NCBI GenBank assembly: GCA_904420055.1
Contig: CAJFTV010000181.1
Span: 1-13,867 of the forward strand
DNA length: 13,867 nt
Origin: Candidatus Alloscillospira gallinarum
GTDB taxonomy: Bacteria > Bacillota > Clostridia > Oscillospirales > Oscillospiraceae
Direction: 5' to 3'
In this document: positions 1 to 7,145 of the stretch, piece by piece
Layout: each line of letters starts with the position of its first letter
Position numbering within the stretch: position 1 is the stretch's first letter
The notes under the pieces: model-generated
Told to the model about the DNA's origin: nothing
Database searches by the model: none
The model's input: the letters and a program-made list of their open reading frames with translations, nothing else
Position numbers and translations under genes: made by a program

Positions 1-617
1 GCGCCTGTGGGACAGACATTAACGCACTGCCCGCACATAATACATGGCGAATTTATAAATGCCCTGTTTTCCGCCGGTGCAACAATCGTCTTAAATCCGC
101 GGTTTTCAAATCCCAGTATCCCAAGTCCCTGGGCACTTTTGCAGCGCTCCACACACCTGCCGCAGAGCACGCACTTTGATGTGTCCCTTGTTATCGCTGG
201 CGTAAGTACATCTACAGAAGCGGGTGTATGCTCTCCAATAAACTTATTCTCTCGCGCGCCTGTGGCTCTCGCCACATATAAAAGCTCACACTTTTCATTC
301 TTATCACACTGCTGGCACTGCATGCTGTGGTTAGACAGAAGCAGCTCAACAGAGGCCCGGCGAGCCTCGATTGCCCTTGGAGATGATATTTTTATCTCCA
401 TTCCCTCACTTACCGGGTAGACACACGACGCCACAAGTCCCTTGGCTCCTGTCACCTCAACAAGGCACACACGGCAGGAGGCCTGTGAACACTCACCATT
501 TTTAAATGTGCAGAGCGAAGGAATTTCATATCCGCATCTCTTTGCTGCTTCCAGTATGGTCAGGCCTGATTCAACCTGATATGCTACGCCGTCAATTTTA
601 ATATTAACTGTTGACAT
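1..617 (-). CDS. hydA: [FeFe] hydrogenase catalytic subunit, NADH-linked type (HydA/HndD), N-terminal part
   Basis: This is the catalytic subunit of a soluble NAD-linked [FeFe] hydrogenase; only the first 205 codons are in the window and the gene runs off the left edge. My translation shows the electron-input Fe-S module in order. A plant-type [2Fe-2S] domain has Cys36, Cys48, Cys51 and Cys65. A His-ligated [4Fe-4S] site has His97, Cys101, Cys104 and Cys110. Two ferredoxin-type [4Fe-4S] motifs follow (Cys149/152/155/159 and Cys192/195/198/202), the last ending CPTGA. The ATG at 617 follows a perfect AGGAGG, 12 bases after the nuoF stop, so the two are co-transcribed. The H-cluster domain itself is not visible. 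The same N-terminal module occurs in some NAD-linked formate dehydrogenases and in NuoG, so hydrogenase is inferred from the nuoE-nuoF-x gene order and from resemblance of the segment between the clusters to HydA proteins. Confidence 0.85.
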   Translation of the reverse strand, partial: MSTVNIKIDGVAYQVESGLTILEAAKRCGYEIPSLCTFKNGECSQASCRVCLVEVTGAKGLVASCVYPVSEGMEIKISSPRAIEARRASVELLLSNHSMQCQQCDKNEKCELLYVARATGARENKFIGEHTPASVDVLTPAITRDTSKCVLCGRCVERCKSAQGLGILGFENRGFKTIVAPAENRAFINSPCIMCGQCVNVCPTG

Positions 618-624
618 CTCATGG

Positions 625-630
625 CCTCCT
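625..630 (-). promoter_or_regulatory. Ribosome binding site of hydA, fused to the nuoF stop
   Basis: The minus strand reads TAAGGAGG. The last A of the nuoF stop codon (630) is the first base of a perfect AGGAGG, and 7 bases separate this from the hydA ATG at 617. This fixes the hydA start and suggests that ribosomes finishing nuoF help to start hydA. Confidence 0.85.
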
Positions 631-2492
631 TACTGTCTTGAAATCGCCTGTTTGCGGCATGACGACATACACAAACCGCACTTTATGCACTTTGTCTGGT
701 CGATAACATGTGGCTTTCTCGGCTCACCGGTGATTGCCGTTGCAGGACAGTTTCTCGCGCATAGCGTACAGCCAATACACTTTTCCTCGTCAATCACATA
801 ACTCATGAGATTCTTACACACGTGCGCCGGACATTTCTTGTCTACAATATGGGCAATATACTCTTCCCTGAAGTTTTTAAGCGTGGAAATAATCGGGTTT
901 GCCGATGTCTGTCCCAAGCCGCAGAGAGAATTCTCCTTGACAATTCTGCTGAGCTCGTCCAGCTCGTCCAAATCCTCCATTGTGCCGTTGCCCTCAGTTA
1001 TACGGGTGAGGATTTCAAGCATGCGCTTTGTACCAATACGGCAGGGAGTACATTTTCCGCAGGACTCGTCACAGATAAACTCCATGTAAAACTTTGCCAC
1101 GTCCACCATGCAGTTGTCCTCGTCCATTACAATTGCACCGCCGGAGCCCATCATAGAACCGAGAGATACAAGGTTATCAAAGTCAATGGGAGCATCGAGG
1201 TCCTTCTCCGTGAGACAGCCGCCGGAGGGTCCGCCGGTCTGTATTGCCTTAAACGTCTTTCCGTTTGGAATTCCTCCTCCGATGTCATAGACAAGCTCTC
1301 TGACCGTTGTTCCCATCGGTATTTCAACAAGGCCAACATTGTTTATTTTTCCGCCAAGGGCGAACACCTTTGTTCCCTTTGACTTATCTGTGCCTATGGA
1401 AGCAAACTTCTCAGCGCCGTTTCTCAGTATATACGGCACACACGCCAGCGTCTCAACATTGTTTATAATGGACGGCTTCTGCCACAGTCCTTTTACTGCC
1501 GGAAACGGAGGCCGGGGCCGGGGCATACCGCGCTGTCCCTCGATAGAGTTTAGAAGAGCAGTCTCCTCGCCGCAGACAAACGCGCCTGCGCCAAGTCTTA
1601 TGTGAATATCAAAATTGAAGCCCGTACCGAGAATATTCTTTCCCAGAAGCCCCTCGTCCTTTGCCTGCTGTATGGCAATTTTCAGACGGTTCACCGCAAT
1701 TGGGTACTCCGCACGTATATAAAAGTACCCATTTTCTGCGCCAATTGCATAACCGGCAATCATCATGCCCTCAATTACTGCAAGGGGATTTCCCTCCAGA
1801 ATTGACCTGTCCATAAACGCGCCGGGGTCGCCCTCGTCGCCGTTGCAGACAACATATTTCTCATCTGACGCTTGGTCGTATGCAAACTGCCATTTGCGTC
1901 CCGTAGGAAATCCGCCGCCGCCACGGCCGCGCAAGCCTGAGGCAAGCACCTCATTTATGACCTCCTGACGCTCCATGCTCAGCGCCTTTACAAGCCCCTT
2001 AAACGCATCACAGCCAAGAGCCTCATTAATATCCTCTGCGTTTATCTCTCCGCAGCCATGCAGGGCGATGCGTTCCTGCTTTTTGTAGAAATTAATTTCG
2101 TCCTGCTTTGCAGTTTTCTCACCGGTAGACGGCTCTTCATATAAGAGACTTTTCACAATATTGCCGCCCATAATGTCCGTGTGGAAAATCTCGTCCACAT
2201 TTTCAACGGTTACAAGCCTGTAAAGAGTGTCCTCGGGATAAATTTTGACAAAAGGTCCCTGAGAACAGAAGCCGAAGCAGCCAGCGTGATTAACAGTCAC
2301 CTTGTCCTCGTACTTAAACTCCCGAATAAGCTCTTCAAAACGCTTTTTAATTTCACCGGAATTCGAGGAGAGACAGCCCGTGCCGCCGCAGAGAACAATT
2401 GCGCGTTTTCCGTTCTCCCCGCTTATTTTGCTGTTCAAGCGAACTGTACATTCGTCCACTCTTTCAGTAAATTCCGCAATATTCTTAAGCAT
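630..2492 (-). CDS. hydB: NADH-linked [FeFe] hydrogenase, NuoF-like flavoprotein subunit (HydB/HndC)
   Basis: This FMN/Fe-S subunit exchanges electrons with NAD(H) and connects to the catalytic subunit. With the ATG at 2492 it has 620 residues, normal for HydB/HndC and longer than complex I NuoF because of extra domains at both ends. Domains in order: a thioredoxin-fold [2Fe-2S] domain (Cys35, Cys40, Cys72, Cys76); the NuoF core with the NADH loop GRGGGGFPTG (189-198) and the FMN segment NGDEGDPGAFMDR (217-229); the [4Fe-4S] motif ESCGKCTPCRIG with Cys478, 481 and 484 plus Cys524; and a C-terminal 2x[4Fe-4S] ferredoxin (Cys572/575/578/582 and Cys602/605/608/612). A GTG two codons upstream (2498) is in frame, but GGAGGT at 2501-2506 is only 2 bases from it and an ideal 8 from the ATG. 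The gene overlaps nuoE by 8 bases. Such subunits take part in ferredoxin/NADH electron bifurcation in Thermotoga and Acetobacterium; bifurcation here is inferred. Confidence 0.93.
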   Translation of the reverse strand: MLKNIAEFTERVDECTVRLNSKISGENGKRAIVLCGGTGCLSSNSGEIKKRFEELIREFKYEDKVTVNHAGCFGFCSQGPFVKIYPEDTLYRLVTVENVDEIFHTDIMGGNIVKSLLYEEPSTGEKTAKQDEINFYKKQERIALHGCGEINAEDINEALGCDAFKGLVKALSMERQEVINEVLASGLRGRGGGGFPTGRKWQFAYDQASDEKYVVCNGDEGDPGAFMDRSILEGNPLAVIEGMMIAGYAIGAENGYFYIRAEYPIAVNRLKIAIQQAKDEGLLGKNILGTGFNFDIHIRLGAGAFVCGEETALLNSIEGQRGMPRPRPPFPAVKGLWQKPSIINNVETLACVPYILRNGAEKFASIGTDKSKGTKVFALGGKINNVGLVEIPMGTTVRELVYDIGGGIPNGKTFKAIQTGGPSGGCLTEKDLDAPIDFDNLVSLGSMMGSGGAIVMDEDNCMVDVAKFYMEFICDESCGKCTPCRIGTKRMLEILTRITEGNGTMEDLDELDELSRIVKENSLCGLGQTSANPIISTLKNFREEYIAHIVDKKCPAHVCKNLMSYVIDEEKCIGCTLCARNCPATAITGEPRKPHVIDQTKCIKCGLCMSSCRKQAISRQ

Positions 2493-2979
2493 CGGCACTC
2501 ACCTCCATATGCCTGTAATCGTCAATAATTTCTGCGACCTTGTCAATAGTCATCTTGGGATAAACCTTGCCGTTAATTGTAACGGCTGGTGCGATACCGC
2601 AGGCGCCTATGCATCTGAGGGCATCAATCGTAAATAATCCGTCATCTGTCGTCTGTCCGGGCTGAATACCCAAAATCTCGCAGAAACGGTCAATAATCTG
2701 CTGCGCGCCTTTTACGTAGCAGGCGGTTCCGAGACATACGCCAACGACATATTTTCCCTTTGGCTCAAGGGAAAAGAAGGAATAAAACGTGATAACCCCG
2801 TATATCTCAGCCACGGGAATACCTGTTTCTTCCGACACAATCTCCTGAACCTCAAGGGGAATATAGCCGTACTCATTTTGTATGTCGCTTAAAATCATCA
2901 TTAGCGGCGTTGTCTCACCGGTGTATCTGCCGCATATCTCACGGATTTTCTTAACGCCGGCTTCGCTGATATGAGCCAT
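2485..2979 (-). CDS. hydC: NADH-linked [FeFe] hydrogenase, NuoE-like [2Fe-2S] subunit (HydC/HndA)
   Basis: A small soluble electron-transfer subunit of 164 residues, the usual size of the NuoE/24-kDa thioredoxin-like [2Fe-2S] family. The four cluster ligands are seen as CLGTAC (Cys82, Cys87) and CIGACG (Cys123, Cys127). The N-terminal helical part carries the family segments IQNEYGYIP (33-41) and IYGVITFYSFF (59-69). The ATG at 2979 was chosen because GGGAGG lies 7 bases upstream (2987-2992); the reading frame is open for another 19 codons upstream to 3036, but that extension has no homology or good ribosome site. It is the first gene of the hydrogenase operon: 273 bases of non-coding DNA lie before it, and its TAA overlaps the start of the NuoF-like gene. 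Three-gene order E-F-HydA, without the separate hndB seen in Desulfovibrio-type clusters. Confidence 0.93.
   Translation of the reverse strand: MAHISEAGVKKIREICGRYTGETTPLMMILSDIQNEYGYIPLEVQEIVSEETGIPVAEIYGVITFYSFFSLEPKGKYVVGVCLGTACYVKGAQQIIDRFCEILGIQPGQTTDDGLFTIDALRCIGACGIAPAVTINGKVYPKMTIDKVAEIIDDYRHMEVSADA
2501..2506 (-). promoter_or_regulatory. Ribosome binding site that places the hydB start at 2492
   Basis: GGAGGT on the minus strand inside the 3' end of the NuoE-like gene. It is 8 bases before ATG 2492 but only 2 bases before the in-frame GTG at 2498, so the ATG is the better start. Confidence 0.75.
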
Positions 2980-3083
2980 ACCTTTACCTCCCTGAACAAT
3001 TTTCAGTACTCCATTACTATTTAATGCATATAACATGTAACTTTAGTGTATTAAAACTCAACACATACACAAAAAGCACAGAT

Positions 3084-3112
3084 AATATATCATATTGCAG
3101 GCTTTTCCACAA
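3084..3112 (-). promoter_or_regulatory. Candidate sigma-70/SigA promoter of the hydrogenase operon
   Basis: On the minus strand TTGTGG (3112-3107) is followed after exactly 17 bases by TATATT (3089-3084), a 5/6 match to the -10 consensus with a weak 3/6 -35. It would give a leader of about 100 bases before the NuoE-like gene. Within this leader a 6-base inverted repeat, GTGTAT/ATACAC with a 13-base centre, lies at 3046-3070. I looked for a Rex-type operator (TTGTTAA-N4-TTAACAA) in 2980-3252 and did not see a convincing one. Apart from this and the terminator at 3177-3222, I see nothing else in this 273-base gap. Confidence 0.4.
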
Positions 3113-3176
3113 TGTAACAGATACGTTCTTTTATAAAAATCTTACTTTTATGCAGGAAAAGCACCACTTTGGACAC

Positions 3177-3222
3177 AAAAAATACCCCGGAAGTTTCCAC
3201 GCAACTGGTGAAAATCTCCGGG
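3177..3222 (-). terminator. Intrinsic terminator after the CofE-like gene
   Basis: The minus-strand RNA forms a long hairpin. CCCGGA (3222-3217) pairs with UCCGGG (3191-3186). Inside this are one wobble, one mismatch and a further 7-base stem (UUUUCAC with GUGGAAA) around a 7-base loop. It is followed by GUA and six U (3182-3177). It starts 30 bases beyond the CofE-like stop codon and cleanly separates that gene from the hydrogenase operon. Confidence 0.9.
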
Positions 3223-3252
3223 ATACACTTAAAATACAGCTATATTTTAACT

Positions 3253-4443
3253 TTAGTCAGTAAAATTATCAAAATATCCCTGTACCAAAATTACAGGTGT
3301 TCCCTTGTCTCCTGACCCGCTTGTAAGGTCACAGAGCGAACCAATGAGGTCTGTAAGCCGTCTTGGCGTGGTTCCCTGAGACGCCATATCTCCGACAAGA
3401 TTTGATTTCTTGTTCTGAATACTCTGAGAGATAGCTTCTTTAAGCTCTTCGCCTTTCAAGTCCTTAAAATCGTTATCGGCAAGATATTTTATCTTTATCT
3501 CGTTGGGAGTACCCTCAAGCCCCGGAGTGTATGCTGGTGAAACGCACGGATCAGCCAGCTCCCAAATTTTTCCCACAGGGTCCTTAAACGCGCCGTCTCC
3601 GTAGACCATTACTTCTACATCTTTACCTACTGCCTTTTTAATGCGCTCCTGAATATCAAATACAAGGTCAAAACAGTCCTGTGGAAAGAGCTTTATTTTC
3701 TCCTCGTCCGCCTTGTTTGAGCCCAAAAGTCCAAATTTGCTGTTATATCCGCTGCCGTTTACAGATTTGGTCAGGATATCGTCAAGGCCGTAAACCACTT
3801 CAGCCCCGGCTGCCGCTAAAATTCTCTTTGTACGTGCCCGTGTGTGAATGTCACAGGTCAGAACATATTTTGTATAGTCCAGTATCGCCCTTGCGTCGTT
3901 TGCAAATACAACCTCAACCTCAGCGCCGGCCTCTTTAATAATATCGCTGTAGTACTGCACATAATCAACATTTGTAAACGGGTGCCTGTTCTCTCCAAAA
4001 AGCGCTCTGTATTTTTCAAGGGAGAGAACGTCCTTAAACGGGTTTATTCCCGCCTCGTCCAGCTGGTCAAAGGAAACAATCTCATTTCCCACCTCGTCGC
4101 TGGGGTAGCTGAGCATAAGGACGATTTTCTTTACCCCCATGGCAATTCCCCTCAGACAGATAGCGAAACGGTTCCTCGAAAGAATTGGGAAAATAACGCC
4201 GACAGTGTTGTCTCCAAACTTCGCCTTAACGTCGCTGGCTATATCATTTATGGTTGCATAATTTCCCTGAGAACGGGCAACTATGGACTCAGTTACAGCA
4301 ATTACGTCCCGGTCTCTCAGTGAAAAGCCCTCGCTCTCTGCAGCCTTTAAAACACTCTCGGTCACAATGGTGGCAAGGTCATCACCCTGTCTTATAATAG
4401 GGCACCTGATACCTCTGGAAACTGTTCCAACTCTTCTTTCCAT
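3253..4443 (-). CDS. CofE-like (F420-0:gamma-glutamyl ligase family) protein of unknown substrate, enlarged
   Basis: A 396-residue soluble protein with no signal peptide or membrane segment. Segments recall CofE, the GTP-dependent ligase that adds glutamate to coenzyme F420-0: RQGDDLA (18-24), DVIAVTESIVARSQG (46-60, like GD-vvvtqKIVSKaEG), GLLGSN (238-243, like the GVDxSN loop), KLFPQD (251-256, like LLPEDPD), VMVYGDGAFKDP (278-289, at the position of the ISDT-x-GRPWR motif) and GTPVILVQG (381-389, like the GiPvvlvRG end). Canonical CofE has about 250 residues; here about 180 residues (61-237) fill the space before the SN loop, and the ISDT/RPWR motif is not conserved. No other F420 gene is in the window and F420 is not expected in such an organism, so the true substrate is unknown. 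The ATG at 4443 follows AAAGAGGT after 7 bases. The gene sits downstream of the cobalamin operon but is probably its own unit, with a candidate promoter and its own terminator. Family assignment is fairly sure; function is not. Confidence 0.75.
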   Translation of the reverse strand: MERRVGTVSRGIRCPIIRQGDDLATIVTESVLKAAESEGFSLRDRDVIAVTESIVARSQGNYATINDIASDVKAKFGDNTVGVIFPILSRNRFAICLRGIAMGVKKIVLMLSYPSDEVGNEIVSFDQLDEAGINPFKDVLSLEKYRALFGENRHPFTNVDYVQYYSDIIKEAGAEVEVVFANDARAILDYTKYVLTCDIHTRARTKRILAAAGAEVVYGLDDILTKSVNGSGYNSKFGLLGSNKADEEKIKLFPQDCFDLVFDIQERIKKAVGKDVEVMVYGDGAFKDPVGKIWELADPCVSPAYTPGLEGTPNEIKIKYLADNDFKDLKGEELKEAISQSIQNKKSNLVGDMASQGTTPRRLTDLIGSLCDLTSGSGDKGTPVILVQGYFDNFTD

Positions 4444-4508
4444 ATCATAAACCTCTTTATAACTTGATTGGCATATGCATGTAAATCGACATAAATATGC
4501 ACATACAA

Positions 4509-4529
4509 GAAAAATATATAATATTTTTC
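4509..4529. repeat. Perfect AT-rich dyad overlapping the candidate promoter of the CofE-like gene
   Basis: GAAAAATAT (4509-4517), a 3-base centre, and ATATTTTTC (4521-4529) form a perfect 9-base inverted repeat. The right half, with its preceding A, recurs as AATATTTTTC at 4540-4549, exactly 20 bases from 4520-4529. It could be an operator or simply an AT-rich hairpin. Confidence 0.6.
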
Positions 4530-4541
4530 CTGCTATTGCAA
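4513..4541 (-). promoter_or_regulatory. Candidate promoter of the CofE-like gene
   Basis: On the minus strand TTGCAA (4541-4536, 4/6 match) and TATATT (4518-4513, 5/6 match) are 17 bases apart. The -10 box lies inside the dyad at 4509-4529 and the -35 box lies next to the second AATATTTTTC copy. It would give a leader of about 60 bases before the ATG at 4443. No B12 riboswitch or other structured leader is recognisable in 4444-4586. Confidence 0.4.
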
Positions 4542-4552
4542 TATTTTTCTCC

Positions 4553-4573
4553 TAAAAATTCACCGAATTTTTA
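4553..4573 (-). terminator. Possible weak terminator or operator downstream of cobQ
   Basis: TAAAAATTC (4553-4561) and GAATTTTTA (4565-4573) form a perfect 9-base hairpin with a 3-base loop, 13 bases beyond the cobQ stop codon. The stem is AT-rich with A and T runs, as in a bidirectional terminator, but it lacks a GC-rich stem and a separate U tract. Termination is therefore uncertain and some read-through into the CofE-like gene is possible. Confidence 0.4.
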
Positions 4574-4586
4574 CTAAAACATGTAC

Positions 4587-6080
4587 TCAGTCTCTTTTTT
4601 CAAGAATCTTCATAAGCATGTCCATATCAATGGCGTTCCGTACGCCGTCTGCCAGCAGGTCATACTGCTGAATTTTATACTCGTTCCAATCCACGGCACC
4701 GGTGGCGCTGTCCAATCCCTTGGCGTTTAAAATGCAATTTACAAATGCGTCAGTAAAAGACGCTCTGTCAAATATTCCGTGGATATATGAGCCCCATATA
4801 TTCCCTCTGGTTAGGCCGTCATTTTTCGTTTCCCTGCCGTCTGAAACTGTGAGCAGGCCCGGCAGTGAGGATTTTGTCTTTCCCATATGTATCTCATATC
4901 CCTCAAGCTCCGCGCCCTTAAGTCCGGCAAAGATGCCCTCTCCGCCTGTAACGCGGCCCGTCACCTGTGTCCGCGTCTTGCCGTCCATAAATACCGTTTC
5001 CGCGTCAAGAAGTCCCATGCCGCGCATGTCTCCGCCGCCTTCCACTCCGTCGGGGTCAGAGAGATAAGTTCCCATCATCTGATATCCGCCGCAAATTCCC
5101 ACAACAGCTCCTCCGCCGGCGGCGTGCTTAAGCACGGCCGTCTCAATTCCGTTCTGGCGCATCCATTTTAAGTCGTCCATCGTGTTTTTTGTTCCCGGCA
5201 GAATAATAACATCAGGGCTTCCTATTGCAGAGGCTGTCTCGACATATCTGAGAGACACCTGCGGTATTTTTTCCAGTGGATTAAAATCTGTAAAGTTTGA
5301 TATCCTCGGCAGGCGAATCACAGCAATGTCCACAAGGCCCTTTTTGCCCTTAAATTCAAAGCGCTCAGACAGGGAGTCCTCGTCGTCCAAATCCAGCCTC
5401 ATATATGGGACAACACCGATAACCGGTTTTCCTGTCATGTCCTCCAAAACTCTGAGTCCCGGCTCAAGTATGGACAGGTCACCCCGGAATTTGTTTATTA
5501 CAAGCCCGCGTATTCTCGCCTGTTCTTCCGGCTTTAAAAGTGCAACGGTTCCATAAAGTGAGGCAAACACCCCTCCGCGGTCAATATCGCCGCAGAGTAT
5601 TACGGGGCTGTCTGCCACTTCCGCCATTCCCATGTTGACAATGTCGTCATTGCGCAGGTTAATCTCGGCTGGACTGCCAGCCCCCTCTATGACTATGACA
5701 TCATATTCCGATGCAAGCGAATTATAAGCCGACATAATCTCCGGTACAAGCTGCTTTTTAATCTTATAATACTCAACTGCCGGCATATCTCCCATAACCC
5801 GGCCATTCACAATTACCTGCGAGCCTGTGTCGCCGGTGGGTTTTAAAAGTATAGGGTTCATTCGGACAGAAGGCTTAATCCCTGCGGCCTCTGCCTGCAT
5901 TACCTGCGCCCGGCCCATCTCAAGTCCCTCATCAGTTATAAAGGAATTAAGCGCCATATTCTGGGATTTAAACGGGGCAGTCCTGTATCCCATCTGCATA
6001 AATATTCTGCAAAGGGCCGCAGTCAAAAAGCTCTTTCCGGCATTTGACGTTGTACCCTGCACCATTATTACCTTTGCCAT
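4587..6080 (-). CDS. cobQ: Adenosylcobyric acid synthase (glutamine-hydrolysing), CobQ/CbiP
   Basis: CobQ amidates four carboxyl side chains of adenosylcobyrinic acid a,c-diamide with glutamine-derived ammonia and ATP, giving adenosylcobyric acid in the cytoplasm. From the ATG at 6080 it has 497 residues, the usual size. The N-terminal dethiobiotin-synthetase-like ATPase has the loop GTTSNAGKS (9-17), KSQNMALNS (38-46) and the EGAGSPAEINL segment. The C-terminal class I glutamine amidotransferase has its nucleophile in GICGGYQMMG (Cys330) and the catalytic His in SYIHGIF (His434). An in-frame ATG lies four codons upstream (6092) without a ribosome site. GGGTGA at 6085-6090, 4 bases before 6080, and the family-typical MAK start favour 6080. 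It is 24 bases after the cobD stop and is the last gene of the packed tetrapyrrole/cobalamin operon. Confidence 0.95.
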   Translation of the reverse strand: MAKVIMVQGTTSNAGKSFLTAALCRIFMQMGYRTAPFKSQNMALNSFITDEGLEMGRAQVMQAEAAGIKPSVRMNPILLKPTGDTGSQVIVNGRVMGDMPAVEYYKIKKQLVPEIMSAYNSLASEYDVIVIEGAGSPAEINLRNDDIVNMGMAEVADSPVILCGDIDRGGVFASLYGTVALLKPEEQARIRGLVINKFRGDLSILEPGLRVLEDMTGKPVIGVVPYMRLDLDDEDSLSERFEFKGKKGLVDIAVIRLPRISNFTDFNPLEKIPQVSLRYVETASAIGSPDVIILPGTKNTMDDLKWMRQNGIETAVLKHAAGGGAVVGICGGYQMMGTYLSDPDGVEGGGDMRGMGLLDAETVFMDGKTRTQVTGRVTGGEGIFAGLKGAELEGYEIHMGKTKSSLPGLLTVSDGRETKNDGLTRGNIWGSYIHGIFDRASFTDAFVNCILNAKGLDSATGAVDWNEYKIQQYDLLADGVRNAIDMDMLMKILEKRD

Positions 6081-6104
6081 TTTTTCACCCATTTCAAAGG
6101 AAAT

Positions 6105-7145
6105 CTATCTTGAGGAAATAATTTTCTCCAAAACATCAAGTAAAATATCGTTTTTCTCCGGAGTTTTCAGTCCAATTCTGAAAAAGCTGCCGTCCAGTCC
6201 ATGAAAATTCTCACAGGAGCGTATCAAAATCCCCTCTTTAAGGCAGCTCTGCCAGAGCTCTTCTCTGTCTTTAAAAAGCAGGTAGTTTGCGTCGGAGTCG
6301 AATACTTTTATTCCAATACTCCGCAGACGCTCAATTACCCGTGGTCTCTCCTTCGCGAGATATTCCCGCGTCTTTTCCGGGCGGTCATAAAGCTTCATCG
6401 CCGCGGCCCCCGCCACCTGTGCAGGAGTGGAAACACTCCAGCTCTGCCCGACAGAAAACACAAGATTTGCAATCTCTCTGTCAGGACAGAGCATATACCC
6501 CAGGCGCAGTCCCGCCATAGAAAACATTTTAGTAAATGCCTTTAATACAATTACATTTTTATACTCGTCAAAAAGGCACTTGCAGGACTTTCCCTCTGTA
6601 AATGACAGGAAACACTCGTCAATCACAAGCACTGCCCCTGCCTTTCTGCACGCGTCGGCAGCTTCCCTTATAGTATCCAGAGGCGTAAGCCTCCCGGTTG
6701 GATTATTTGGAGTGCAGAGAAACATCATATCTGTATCAGGTGAAATTGCCCCGGCAAAATCCGGCGTTATTAGAAATCCGTCACTTTCTTTAAGAGGAAA
6801 TCGCTCTACGCTTCCCCCTGCTTCCCTCACCGCTTTTTCATATTCTGAAAACGCAGGAGCCGTGACGAGGGCTTTCCCTGGCCTTAGCGCGAGGCAAATG
6901 CGTATTATTATATCTGCCGCACCGTTGCCAAAAACTATGTAGTCCTCCGGAACATTTTCCCAGGCGGCCGTGAGTCTTTTAAGCTCCCGGCACTCCGTAT
7001 CTGGATATGCGTCAAACTTATCCGCGTTTTCCTGCACAGCCTCTATAATCTCCCGTGGCATTCCCAATGGATTTAAATTTACAGAAAAATCCAGTCTTAT
7101 ATTCTCATATGCAAATGTATTCCCACCGTGGGCGTCATACTTCAT
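6105..7145 (-). CDS. cobD: Threonine-phosphate decarboxylase, CobD type (PLP-dependent)
   Basis: A PLP enzyme of fold type I, aminotransferase class I/II, 346 residues. In cobalamin synthesis CobD decarboxylates L-threonine-O-3-phosphate to (R)-1-aminopropan-2-yl phosphate, the linker between corrin ring and lower ligand. Visible marks are HGGN (6-9), LDFSVNLNPLG near residues 18-28, the NNPTG loop (147-151), Asp176 in VIDECF, the Schiff-base lysine in KAFTKMFSMAGLRLG (Lys206) and the carboxylate-binding Arg in FFRIGLK (Arg323). The ATG at 7145 forms an ATGA overlap with the cbiD stop and has GGAGA 5 bases upstream, so it is preferred to the ATG at 7157. The family also contains histidinol-phosphate aminotransferase (HisC), which is hard to separate by sequence alone. 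The HGGN start, the NLNPLG segment and the place between cbiD and cobQ favour CobD. Confidence 0.88.
   Translation of the reverse strand: MKYDAHGGNTFAYENIRLDFSVNLNPLGMPREIIEAVQENADKFDAYPDTECRELKRLTAAWENVPEDYIVFGNGAADIIIRICLALRPGKALVTAPAFSEYEKAVREAGGSVERFPLKESDGFLITPDFAGAISPDTDMMFLCTPNNPTGRLTPLDTIREAADACRKAGAVLVIDECFLSFTEGKSCKCLFDEYKNVIVLKAFTKMFSMAGLRLGYMLCPDREIANLVFSVGQSWSVSTPAQVAGAAAMKLYDRPEKTREYLAKERPRVIERLRSIGIKVFDSDANYLLFKDREELWQSCLKEGILIRSCENFHGLDGSFFRIGLKTPEKNDILLDVLEKIISSR

Noticed and set aside
1..617. Alternative reading as NAD-linked formate dehydrogenase or NuoG N-terminus
   Set aside because: The Fe-S module is shared, but the segment between the ferredoxin motifs and the nuoE-nuoF-x gene order fit HydA better; the decisive domain is outside the window, so this is down-weighted and not excluded.
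822..1382. Plus-strand open frame of 186 codons
   Set aside because: It lies fully inside the well-supported NuoF-like gene on the other strand, has no ribosome site or recognisable motif, and is a shadow of high-G+C codon positions.
2980..3252. Possible cobalamin riboswitch or Rex operator before the hydrogenase operon
   Set aside because: The gap is AT-rich and, apart from the terminator hairpin, shows no B12-box-like conserved stretch and no TTGTTAA/TTAACAA dyad that I can recognise.
3024..3263. Plus-strand open frame of 79 codons in the hydrogenase upstream gap
   Set aside because: It runs through the candidate promoter and the intrinsic terminator of the minus strand, has low-complexity AT-rich composition and lacks a ribosome site.
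4463..4506. ATATGCA repeats upstream of the CofE-like gene as a mobile-element end or CRISPR-like unit
   Set aside because: There are only two 7-base copies in an AT-rich spacer, with no flanking transposase and no further units; chance is sufficient.
6105..7145. Histidinol-phosphate aminotransferase (HisC) instead of CobD
   Set aside because: The folds are the same, but HGGN at the N-terminus, the SVNLNPLG segment and the position between cbiD and cobQ point to CobD.
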